Origin: Desulfocicer vacuolatum DSM 3385
Lineage (GTDB): Bacteria > Desulfobacterota > Desulfobacteria > Desulfobacterales > SURF-7
Direction: 5' to 3'
DNA: 6,175 nt
NCBI GenBank assembly: GCA_945870015.1
Contig: CAMBQS010000215.1
Location: forward strand, 1 to 6,175
Shown here: one piece after another, positions 1 through 6,160 of the stretch
Layout: each line of letters opens with the position of its first letter
How positions within the stretch are numbered: the stretch's first letter is position 1
Program-made: the position numbers and the translations under genes
Notes under the pieces: model-generated
Told to the model about the DNA's origin: nothing
The model's database searches: none
The model's input: only the letters and a program-made list of their open reading frames with translations

Positions 1-1474
1 CCGCACAAAATTCAATATCCGGATGTTGGTACAATGTTTCCTCAACCTCTCTTGAAAACACCTTGTACCCTCCGACAATCAGCATATCCTTGGAGCGGTC
101 TACAATATAGAAGTAGCCATCTTCATCCATCCGGGCAATATCACCGGTATAGAGCCAGGCTTCATTTTGAAACTCTTTTACTGTTTTTCCGGTTTCTTCC
201 GGTTTGTTGTGATAGCCCTTCATGATCTGAGGCCCTCTGGCGATCAACTCTCCCTCTTCCCCGATATTGACTTCCTTTGTGCCGCCCTCAAGGTCAATCA
301 GTTTGATCATGGTATTTTGAATCGGAATTCCCACTGAACCGATTTTCTTTTTGCCATGAATTGGGTTCATGGTAAGCAGCGGACTGGCTTCCGTCATGCC
401 ATAGACTTCCATTATCTTTCCTTTGCCGATGATTTTTTCGATGGCATTGATGCCTTCAACGGAAAATGGCGCAGCTCCGGAAACACAGATTTTAAGGGAC
501 GAAAAGTCAAGGGTTTTGAAAGAAGGTTCATCCATCAGCATTTTATAAAGAGTAGGCACATACGCCATTACGGTTGGCTTTTTCGAGGCGATCTCTTTGC
601 AGATATGTTTTGTATTTCTTGGGTCCGGGATCAGACACTGGGTATTTGCCGTACACAGTGCAAGCATTCCAAAAGCAAGGCCGGCCAGGTGAAAAAAAGG
701 AAAGCCGGAGCAAAGAATATCGTTACCGATTTCAAAGCCTGTCCATTCTTTGGCATGAACATTATTGGCCACCAGATTTCGATGGGTCAGAACCGTTCCT
801 TTGGGCAATCCGGTTGTTCCGCCGGTATACTGGATCAGACAGGTATCATCCGGCATGATTTTTGGTGGTTTAGAAGATGAGTAGGCTTCAGACACAACAT
901 TTTTAAACAGCATGACATCCTTGCCGGGAATCGGTACCATTTTTCCTGAGGGGATTTTTTTGAGAAGATTACCCAGTATCCGTTTGATCGCCGGCAGATA
1001 GGTCCCGACATTTGCAAGCATGATATGTTTCACTTTTGGAATTTTATCCTGTATTTTCAAAAGCCGTTCTTCAAAAAGTGAATCCATGATAACAATGCAA
1101 CCCGCTCCGGAATCAGTAATCTGATAGGCCATCTCTTTGGGCGTGAGCAAAGGTGATATCCCGGTAACCGCACAACCAGCCCGCAATGCCCCGGCAAGGG
1201 CGATCGGGTATTCCGGTATATTGGGAAGGTCTATACCGACAACAGAGCCCGGGCCATATCCATTCAGGTTTAAAAAGGACGCAAAGTTCCGGGACAATCT
1301 ATCCAGGTCGGAAAAGGTGAGCATCTTGCCCATGTAGTAAAGAGCCGGTCTTTCCGGAGAATGAGAAAGTCCTTCTTCAAGAAGATCAACATAGGTTTTT
1401 TCAGGGATCTGGATTTCCGGTGATACATGATCATCATAATGCTGTAACCAGGGTTTTGGATCGTCTTTGGACAT
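1..1474 (-). CDS. AMP-forming acyl-CoA synthetase (long/medium-chain fatty acid-CoA ligase type), C-terminus cut by window
   Basis: Activates a carboxylic acid with ATP and CoA to acyl-CoA, via an acyl-adenylate, in the cytoplasm or at the inner membrane. My reading of the reverse strand gives 491 open codons with no stop. Visible ANL-superfamily motifs, in order: the P-loop YTGGTTGLPKG (about residues 216-226), FFHLAGL, SGAAPF, the adenine motif YGMTEA (358-363), the ribose-binding YTGD (Asp445), the hinge region DRSKD (459-463) and the A8 motif GGYKVFSREVEE (468-479). Family members usually run to about 540-560 residues, so roughly 50-70 residues are missing off the window edge. These include the catalytic C-terminal lysine, which cannot be checked. 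The ATG at 1474 is preceded by AGGAGA with 6 bp spacing. The gene lies 43 bp downstream of the acyl-CoA dehydrogenase on the same strand, so cotranscription is likely. Chain-length specificity cannot be read from the sequence; aryl- or other acid-CoA ligase activity remains possible. Confidence 0.95.
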   Translation of the reverse strand, partial: MSKDDPKPWLQHYDDHVSPEIQIPEKTYVDLLEEGLSHSPERPALYYMGKMLTFSDLDRLSRNFASFLNLNGYGPGSVVGIDLPNIPEYPIALAGALRAGCAVTGISPLLTPKEMAYQITDSGAGCIVIMDSLFEERLLKIQDKIPKVKHIMLANVGTYLPAIKRILGNLLKKIPSGKMVPIPGKDVMLFKNVVSEAYSSSKPPKIMPDDTCLIQYTGGTTGLPKGTVLTHRNLVANNVHAKEWTGFEIGNDILCSGFPFFHLAGLAFGMLALCTANTQCLIPDPRNTKHICKEIASKKPTVMAYVPTLYKMLMDEPSFKTLDFSSLKICVSGAAPFSVEGINAIEKIIGKGKIMEVYGMTEASPLLTMNPIHGKKKIGSVGIPIQNTMIKLIDLEGGTKEVNIGEEGELIARGPQIMKGYHNKPEETGKTVKEFQNEAWLYTGDIARMDEDGYFYIVDRSKDMLIVGGYKVFSREVEETLYQHPDIEFCA

Positions 1475-1517
1475 GCTGATTCTCCTCAATATATTGATAT
1501 GTTATTGAAAAAAATGC

Positions 1518-2663
1518 TTATAGCCCCATACATTTTGCAATGATGCCTTTCATAATTTCATTGGTTCCGGCAAATATGGACATGACGCGGACATCTCTGA
1601 AATCTTTTACCACCGGGCATTTTTCAAGGGTTCCGGTTTCTCCCAGTAGGTTTAAACTTGTTTCAGCCGTTTTTCTGGCCAGATCTGTTGTCCAGTATTT
1701 TGCCATGGAGGTTTCAATGACAACATTTTGTCCTTCCATGTGGTCAGCGATCAGTTTATTGATGAATGTCCGGCCGATTTTAACTTCAGTTGCCATCTCA
1801 ACAAGTGCAAACTGAACAACCTGGGATTTGATATGAAAAGTACCGGCAGTATTTTTCCCCTGAATAAGAGTCATCGTGGATTTTAGAATTTTTTCTGCCG
1901 CTGCTATACCCATGACAGCGCAGACCAGTCTTTCCTGCTGTAGCTTTTCCATCAGCATGATGAATCCCGAGCCTTTTTCTCCAAGCTGGTTTGTTTTGGG
2001 TATCCTGCAATTGTTGAAAAACAACTCAGAGGTGTCCTGACTTTTTAGACCCATTTTATTGAGCTGTCGTCCTTTTTGAAAGCCCGGAGTTTCCGATTCA
2101 ACCAGATAGAGAGAGATGGCTTGATGAGGATTCTCAACAAGCGGGTCCCGTGCAGCGACAATAATAAGATCTGAATGGATACCATTGGAGATAAAGGTTT
2201 TGGAACCGTTCAGTACAATTTCATCCCCTTCGATGACAGCGGTTGTCGTCATGGATGCCAGGTCGCTTCCTGCATCCGGTTCTGTCATAGCAACTGCCGT
2301 AATGATATCTCCGGAAACACATCCGGGAAGGTATTTCTGTTTTTGTGCTTCCGTTGCATAGGTGTTGATATATGGAACTATAATATCACTGTGAAGGGGT
2401 GCTGCCAGGCCGGCTTCAGATATCTGTGACAGCTCTTCGATTACAATTACGGAGTATAGGAAATCACCACCCAGTCCGCCAAATTTTTTGGAAATGCCGG
2501 TACAGAGAAACCCCTGTTCGCCCATTTTTTTCCATGCTGATCTGGAGACGATTTTGTCCTGTTCCCATTGTGGGCCATGAGGTTGGATTTCATTGGCCAA
2601 AAAGGAGCGTAATCTTTCTCTGAACTGATTGTGATTGTCTGTATATTGTAACAATGAGGCCAT
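1518..2663 (-). CDS. Acyl-CoA dehydrogenase, long-chain (LCAD)-like, with atypical FAD-contact motifs
   Basis: Flavoprotein predicted to oxidise acyl-CoA to trans-2-enoyl-CoA, passing electrons to ETF. Its 381 residues match the usual family length of about 380-390. Visible: an N-terminal helical domain, the signature MTEPDAGSD (126-134), the beta-domain NGSKTFISNG (152-161), and the C-terminal FAGTNEIMK (364-372). The position of the MCAD catalytic Glu (YEGT motif) is Ala365. Glu244 in LQQERL instead lines up with the catalytic Glu of long-chain and isovaleryl-CoA dehydrogenases, so a base is probably present. Two motifs that normally contact FAD across the dimer are unusual: the R-x-x-F-G segment reads KNTAG (270-274) and the HGGxGY segment reads LGETGT (340-345 region). 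An in-frame TGA lies just upstream, which fixes the ATG at 2663; AAAGG sits 7-8 bp before it. First gene of the minus-strand operon with the acyl-CoA synthetase. Substrate chain length is not determinable. Confidence 0.93.
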   Translation of the reverse strand: MASLLQYTDNHNQFRERLRSFLANEIQPHGPQWEQDKIVSRSAWKKMGEQGFLCTGISKKFGGLGGDFLYSVIVIEELSQISEAGLAAPLHSDIIVPYINTYATEAQKQKYLPGCVSGDIITAVAMTEPDAGSDLASMTTTAVIEGDEIVLNGSKTFISNGIHSDLIIVAARDPLVENPHQAISLYLVESETPGFQKGRQLNKMGLKSQDTSELFFNNCRIPKTNQLGEKGSGFIMLMEKLQQERLVCAVMGIAAAEKILKSTMTLIQGKNTAGTFHIKSQVVQFALVEMATEVKIGRTFINKLIADHMEGQNVVIETSMAKYWTTDLARKTAETSLNLLGETGTLEKCPVVKDFRDVRVMSIFAGTNEIMKGIIAKCMGL

Positions 2664-2703
2664 TTTTCAACCTTTGAAGAAATTGTATTGAGCGGTTGCC
2701 TGC

Positions 2704-2721
2704 TTCCATCATATGATGGAA
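2704..2721. promoter_or_regulatory. Perfect 18-bp palindrome, candidate repressor operator
   Basis: TTCCATCATATGATGGAA is identical to its own reverse complement over all 18 bases. It begins 2 bp after the predicted -10 box of the acyl-CoA dehydrogenase promoter and covers the predicted transcription start. This is a classic position for a homodimeric repressor to block initiation. A TetR- or GntR-type acyl-CoA-responsive regulator would suit the gene content, but no regulator gene is in the window and I do not recognise the site as a known consensus. Confidence 0.55.
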
Positions 2722-2723
2722 TT

Positions 2724-2753
2724 ACCATAAATGGTTTGATTGTGCCAAGTCAA
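2724..2753 (-). promoter_or_regulatory. Sigma70-like promoter of the acyl-CoA dehydrogenase/ligase operon
   Basis: On the minus strand a -35 box TTGACT (2753-2748, 5 of 6 consensus bases) is followed after 18 bp by TATGGT (2729-2724, 4 of 6 bases). The predicted start is near 2717, giving an untranslated leader of about 54 nt before the ATG at 2663. It is the best-scoring promoter I can find in this divergent region. The predicted start falls inside the perfect palindrome at 2704-2721. Confidence 0.6.
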
Positions 2754-2872
2754 GACAGATTTTTTTATTCTGTTTTTTAAATCCTGAGTTTTTTTCGGAT
2801 AATCGTGATAGCTCAACTATTTTCTATGTTCCTGAAAGGGTGTATGATAAATTTCTTTTTAAGGTCTGGATA

Positions 2873-2917
2873 ATGGGGTTGAAAGATGGAATGATGAATG
2901 TCAATTACTATCTCTAA
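2873..2917 (+). CDS. Possible 14-codon leader ORF upstream of rarA
   Basis: ATG at 2873 opens a 14-codon frame (MGLKDGMMNVNYYL) ending at TAA 2915-2917. AAGG at 2861-2864 gives a plausible ribosome binding site with 8 bp spacing. The frame is the same as rarA and stops 15 bp before its GTG. It could be a translated leader peptide or simply chance. There is no amino-acid run typical of an attenuator and no clear alternative hairpin pair. Confidence 0.15.
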   Translation: MGLKDGMMNVNYYL

Positions 2918-2922
2918 AAAAT

Positions 2923-2926
2923 AGGA
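2923..2926 (+). promoter_or_regulatory. Ribosome binding site fixing the GTG start of rarA
   Basis: AGGA is placed 6 bp before GTG 2933. An ATG at 2931-2933 overlaps the GTG but reads out of frame and stops after about 43 codons. The in-frame sequence upstream hits TAA at 2915, so GTG 2933 is the only sensible start for the RarA protein. Confidence 0.6.
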
Positions 2927-2932
2927 CAGAAT

Positions 2933-4297
2933 GTGGATCTCTTTACATTTCATGCTGGAAAACACGCGGATGGATTGGCACCTTTGGCCGATCGTATGCG
3001 GCCGAGAAATCTGGATGAGTTTTTTGGTCAGTCACACATCACCGGAGAAGGAACCATAATCCGCCATGCAATAGAGGCAGATCAGATTTTTTCAATGATT
3101 TTATGGGGGCCTCCCGGCTGTGGGAAAACAAGCCTTGCTTCCATTATTGCCCGGAGTACCCATTCCAATTTTGTTCAGGTCTCTGCTGTTTTATCCGGTG
3201 TGAAGGAGATCCGGTCGGTGATCGAGGATGCGGAAAAACAGAGAGTTTTGTTTCGTAGGCAGACGATTCTTTTTGTCGATGAGATTCATCGATTCAATAA
3301 AGCCCAGCAGGATGCTTTTTTACAACATGTGGAAAGCGGTCTGATTACGCTGATCGGGGCAACAACTGAAAATCCGTCGTTTGAGGTAATCCCTGCGTTG
3401 TTATCTCGTTGCAGGGTGATTGTTTTACATCCAATCTCAGATGAGGATATCTCAACAATAATCAAGAGAGCATTATCGGATGATGAAAGAGGGCTTGGAA
3501 AGAGATCGGTCCGGATTGAAAAACAGGCCTTGGATCACCTGATCGCCATATCAGATGGTGACGTGCGGACTGCGCTGAACAATCTTGAGGTCGCGTCTTC
3601 TCTGTTGGATTCCAGAAAAAAGACGGATGACGATTTGATGGATGATTCTGTTACGCTTTGTTTACAGGATCTTGAGATGGCCTTTCAGAAAAAGGCGTTG
3701 CGGTATGATAAAAATGGGGAAGAACACTATAATCTGATATCCGCTTTTCATAAAAGTCTTCGAGGCAGTGATCCGGACGCTGCTTCCTATTGGCTCATCC
3801 GTATGATACAAGCTGGTGAAGATCCTCTGTATATCGGAAGGAGAATGGTCCGGTTTGCTTCAGAGGATGTGGGAAATGCCGATCCAAATGCGTTGAATGT
3901 CGCGCTTAACGCGGTGGATGCCTTCCGTTTTCTCGGTCACCCGGAAGGGGATCTGTCATTGCTGCAAGCGGCTGTATATCTGGCAACCGCTCCGAAAAGC
4001 AACAGCCTGTATCAAACTGAAAAACAGGTTTCCCGGATTGTTCAGAAAACCGGATCGTTGCCTGTACCCCATCATATCCGGAATGCGCCCACCCATCTGA
4101 TGAAAGATCTGGGTTATGGCAAAGGATATCTGTATGCACATGATTATCAGGATGGGTTTATACCACAAACCTATTTGCCGGAAGAATTGAAGGAACAAAT
4201 CTACTACACTCCTACCCAGAGAGGATATGAAAAGATTATTAAACAGCGGCTGGATAAATGGAGGGAACTCCACAAGAAAAAAACGCCGGGCAGATGA
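2933..4297 (+). CDS. rarA: Replication-associated recombination protein RarA/MgsA, AAA+ ATPase
   Basis: Clamp-loader-like AAA+ ATPase of the RarA/MgsA/Mgs1/WRNIP1 family, which acts at stalled replication forks in the cytoplasm and in other bacteria interacts with SSB. Its 454 residues are close to the usual 430-450. Visible: the N-terminal LADRMRPRNLDEFFGQSHI, Walker A GPPGCGKTS (59-67), Walker B LFVDEIHRFNK (113-123), sensor 1 GATTENPSF (142-150), the arginine-finger region LLSRCRV (156-162), sensor 2 GDVRTALNNLE (209-219), and the tetramerising C-terminal domain beginning near HYNLISAFHKSLRGSDPDAA (265-284) with GEDPLYIGRRMVRFASEDVG (295-314). All key ATPase residues are intact. Translation starts at GTG with AGGA 6 bp upstream. 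It stands alone between the divergent acyl-CoA operon and the TRAP operon, with no functional link to either. No strong promoter is visible; TATGAT at 2843-2848 is a weak -10 candidate without a good -35 box. Confidence 0.97.
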   Translation: MDLFTFHAGKHADGLAPLADRMRPRNLDEFFGQSHITGEGTIIRHAIEADQIFSMILWGPPGCGKTSLASIIARSTHSNFVQVSAVLSGVKEIRSVIEDAEKQRVLFRRQTILFVDEIHRFNKAQQDAFLQHVESGLITLIGATTENPSFEVIPALLSRCRVIVLHPISDEDISTIIKRALSDDERGLGKRSVRIEKQALDHLIAISDGDVRTALNNLEVASSLLDSRKKTDDDLMDDSVTLCLQDLEMAFQKKALRYDKNGEEHYNLISAFHKSLRGSDPDAASYWLIRMIQAGEDPLYIGRRMVRFASEDVGNADPNALNVALNAVDAFRFLGHPEGDLSLLQAAVYLATAPKSNSLYQTEKQVSRIVQKTGSLPVPHHIRNAPTHLMKDLGYGKGYLYAHDYQDGFIPQTYLPEELKEQIYYTPTQRGYEKIIKQRLDKWRELHKKKTPGR

Positions 4298-4316
4298 AAA
4301 CCCCTTCTGAAAGAAC

Positions 4317-4344
4317 TTGACAAAAGGCATGAATATATTAAAAG
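4317..4344 (+). promoter_or_regulatory. Possible promoter for the TRAP transporter operon
   Basis: A perfect -35 hexamer TTGACA (4317-4322) is followed after 16 bp by TAAAAG (4339-4344, 4 of 6 bases). It begins 20 bp after the rarA stop and would leave a leader of about 200 nt before the solute-binding protein gene. The -10 box is weak. An alternative is TTCTGA-N17-TATACA at 4361-4389, which has a poorer -35. The 255-bp gap and the lack of a ribosome binding site near rarA argue that the TRAP genes have their own promoter, but its exact place is uncertain. Confidence 0.3.
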
Positions 4345-4453
4345 AGACAGTGAAGTAAATTTCTGAATGCGCGTGTAATGAATTATACAGTATAGGTAAT
4401 TTTTTTTATTCTGTTTCGTAACAGTGTTTTTGGCTTTAAACATGGATGTCGTG

Positions 4454-4492
4454 CCATGAAAAAAATGTTTGTATTTTCCATTTTTTCCCTGG
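4454..4492. repeat. AT-rich inverted repeat in the leader of the TRAP operon
   Basis: AAAAAATG (4460-4467) and CATTTTTT (4479-4486) are perfect 8-bp complements around an 11-nt loop. CCA (4454-4456) and TGG (4490-4492) extend the pairing outside a 3-nt internal loop. It sits 60-100 bp before the solute-binding protein start. It could be a weak terminator or antiterminator, an mRNA-stability element or a protein site. The stem is almost all A-T, so it may be fortuitous. A second, smaller hairpin CTGTT-TCGT-AACAG lies at 4411-4424 and is followed by TGTTTTT. It is the nearest thing to a rarA terminator here, but it is too short to call. Confidence 0.3.
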
Positions 4493-4537
4493 ATGATCTG
4501 AATGCTTGAAACAATCGTCCGTTCTTAACCTGCAAAA

Positions 4538-4543
4538 GTGAGG
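4538..4543 (+). promoter_or_regulatory. Ribosome binding site placing the solute-binding protein start at ATG 4553
   Basis: GTGAGG lies 9 bp before ATG 4553. A longer frame could begin at the GTG at 4538, but that GTG is itself part of the Shine-Dalgarno-like motif, and starting at 4553 gives a cleaner signal peptide beginning MKN. Confidence 0.55.
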
Positions 4544-4552
4544 CAGCAAACC

Positions 4553-5587
4553 ATGAAAAATACAGTTTTGATTCTTTGTGTCATGCTATTTGGAATCGGT
4601 GTCTCTTTTGTTGAAGCAGAAGACAAACCAGGGGTTACCATCAAGATTGCGACGCTGGCTCCAAAGGGTTCCGCTCTGATGAACGTACTGGAAGAGCTGC
4701 GGAACCGGATAAGGGAAGAAACAAAAAATGAAGTGTATTTTAAAATCTATCCTGGAGCGATTCAAGGGGATGAAAAAGATGTATTGACAAAAATCAGGCT
4801 CGGACAACTTCAGGGCGGTGCGTTTACCAGCAATGGAATGGGAAGAATTGTTCCGGAGGTCAGGGTTACGGATATCCCTTATTTGTTTAAAAATTATGAA
4901 GAGGTTGCCTATGTCCGGTCCAAGATAAAAAATAAACTGGAAAAACTTTTTGAAGAAAAAGATTTTATTGTTGTTGCATGGGCGGACATCGGATTTGTTC
5001 ATCTTTTTTCAAAACAGCCGGTTACTGCCGATAATCTGAAAAATTTAAAAGTATGGGTATGGGGCGATGATGTGTTGAGCATGACAATATGGAAAACGGT
5101 GGGAGTCACTCCCATTTCCCTTTCCATCACAGATGTGCTTACATCGCTTTCAACAAAACTGATTGATACTGCGCCTTCAACGCCCTTTGGAGCAGTAGCG
5201 TTCAGATGGTATACCAAATTCGATTATATCTCCGAAATTCCGTCAACCGATCCATCTTCAGCACTTCTGGTTTCCAAAAATACGTGGAATAAAATTTCAC
5301 CGGAAAGCAAGGAAAAGATCGCCAGGATTGCAGAATGGTACCATAACACGATTACCACTGCCAATCGAAAGGCAAATGCAGACAGTCTTAAAATATTGAA
5401 AGATGCAGGTATCAAGGTGGCTCCTGCAACAGAGGAGAGCATCAAGTTCGTAACAGATATGCAGATAAAAACCAGAGAGGCGCTCATCGGAAAACTTTAC
5501 TCCAGGGAGCTTTTAAATGAAGTGCTGGGGTATCTTGATGAGTACAGAAAAATGAATCCGAACAGCGATTACATAAGAATCCAGTAA
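4553..5587 (+). CDS. dctP: TRAP transporter periplasmic solute-binding protein (DctP family)
   Basis: Extracytoplasmic receptor that captures the solute in the periplasm and delivers it to the DctQ-DctM membrane complex, which is powered by an ion gradient. The product is 344 residues from ATG 4553. It has a Sec signal peptide: Lys2, a hydrophobic core at about residues 5-20, and a likely cleavage after VEA (Ala22). The mature start TIKIATLAPKGS, then GDEKDVLTKIRLGQLQGGAF, VTDIPYLF and LTSLSTKLIDTAPSTP are typical of DctP-type receptors. At the segment LKNLKVWVWGDD (162-173) many characterised members have K-[IL]-R-V, whose Arg grips the ligand carboxylate. Here Trp168 occupies that place, so the binding mode probably differs. 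I associate this W-x-W-x-G-D pattern with a DctP subgroup of unknown ligand, from memory only. First gene of the operon, 11 bp before the small permease. The substrate is not identifiable. Confidence 0.92.
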   Translation: MKNTVLILCVMLFGIGVSFVEAEDKPGVTIKIATLAPKGSALMNVLEELRNRIREETKNEVYFKIYPGAIQGDEKDVLTKIRLGQLQGGAFTSNGMGRIVPEVRVTDIPYLFKNYEEVAYVRSKIKNKLEKLFEEKDFIVVAWADIGFVHLFSKQPVTADNLKNLKVWVWGDDVLSMTIWKTVGVTPISLSITDVLTSLSTKLIDTAPSTPFGAVAFRWYTKFDYISEIPSTDPSSALLVSKNTWNKISPESKEKIARIAEWYHNTITTANRKANADSLKILKDAGIKVAPATEESIKFVTDMQIKTREALIGKLYSRELLNEVLGYLDEYRKMNPNSDYIRIQ

Positions 5588-5598
5588 GGGAAACAAAA

Positions 5599-6159
5599 AT
5601 GATCTGCCATGAATGCGGAAAAGAGGTTGAAGACAATACAAGGATATGTCCGGTGTGCAACGTCATCTTGCTTGAAACCGGCAGTTTTTTTGATAAGATT
5701 GCAAAAATTGAGGGATATTTTTTGTCAGCCTGCCTGGCCATGATGGTGATCATGGTACTCCTTCAGATTTTCCTCCGGAATTTTTTTTCAAGCGGAATTG
5801 CCGGCGGTGATGCCATTGTAAGGCATATGCTCCTATGGGTCGGATTCCTGGGAGCGGGTCTGGCAACTAGAGGCGGCATGCATATCCGGGTGGATATTGC
5901 ATCAAAGATCCTTTCTCAAAAGGGAATGAAGGTTGCCCGTGTGTTTACCGATCTTTTTTCTGTAATTGTCGGCTGCTTTCTGGTTTATGCATCTTTTTCC
6001 TTTGTCAATCTGGAATATCAATCTGCGGATAAACTGCTCTTCATGCACCTGCCGATCTGGGCGATGGAGAGTATCATTCCGATTGGTTTTTTGATCATCA
6101 CCCTGCGTTTTGCATTCAAAGGAATTGAAAATTTTTTAAGGCTGGTAAAGGAAACATAA
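5599..6159 (+). CDS. dctQ: TRAP transporter small membrane subunit (DctQ) with an N-terminal Cys4 zinc-ribbon-like module
   Basis: Small integral membrane subunit of a TRAP transporter, partner of DctM in the inner membrane. The product has 186 residues. Residues about 29-186 are an ordinary DctQ domain: four hydrophobic segments (about 40-59, 76-92, 115-137, 152-172) and the family pattern RHMLLWVGFLGAGLATRGG followed by HIRVDI (75-100). Residues 1-25 are unusual. Cys3-x2-Cys6 and Cys17-x2-Cys20, with G7, P18 and a 10-residue spacer, form a compact zinc-ribbon-like knuckle pair (CHECGKEVEDNTRICPVC) that would lie on the cytoplasmic side if the usual DctQ N-in topology holds. The start is supported by AAGGG (5586-5590), 8 bp before ATG 5599, and no better start with its own ribosome binding site follows the Cys4 segment. 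It is 11 bp downstream of the solute-binding protein and 1 bp upstream of the next gene. The role of the Cys4 module is unknown. Confidence 0.9.
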   Translation: MICHECGKEVEDNTRICPVCNVILLETGSFFDKIAKIEGYFLSACLAMMVIMVLLQIFLRNFFSSGIAGGDAIVRHMLLWVGFLGAGLATRGGMHIRVDIASKILSQKGMKVARVFTDLFSVIVGCFLVYASFSFVNLEYQSADKLLFMHLPIWAMESIIPIGFLIITLRFAFKGIENFLRLVKET

Positions 6160-6160
6160 G

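Noticed and set aside
356..880. 174-codon plus-strand open frame
   Set aside because: Lies wholly antisense to the acyl-CoA synthetase, whose frame carries all the ANL motifs; composition is rich in W, C, H and R and shows no recognisable domain.
1486..1497. 12-bp palindrome TCAATATATTGA between the dehydrogenase and ligase genes
   Set aside because: Entirely short and AT-rich, next to the ligase ribosome binding site; expected by chance and not enough to call an operator or terminator.
2730..2753. Sigma54-like TTGGCAC on the minus strand in the acyl-CoA operon promoter
   Set aside because: The -24 element matches, but the required GC of the -12 element is CC at the right spacing; the overlapping TTGACT-N18-TATGGT sigma70 promoter is a better explanation.
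4204..4443. 79-codon minus-strand open frame crossing the rarA 3' end and the intergenic region
   Set aside because: Overlaps the conserved C-terminus of RarA, is rich in Ser/Leu/Lys as expected of a shadow frame, and has no homologous feel or convincing start.
4553..4621. Lipoprotein signal for the TRAP receptor (Cys9 after LIL)
   Set aside because: Residue -1 is Leu rather than Gly/Ala/Ser and the hydrophobic stretch before the Cys is only four residues; a Sec signal peptide cleaved after VEA fits better.
4586..5002. 138-codon minus-strand open frame
   Set aside because: Antisense to the well-supported TRAP solute-binding protein; no ribosome binding site or recognisable domain.
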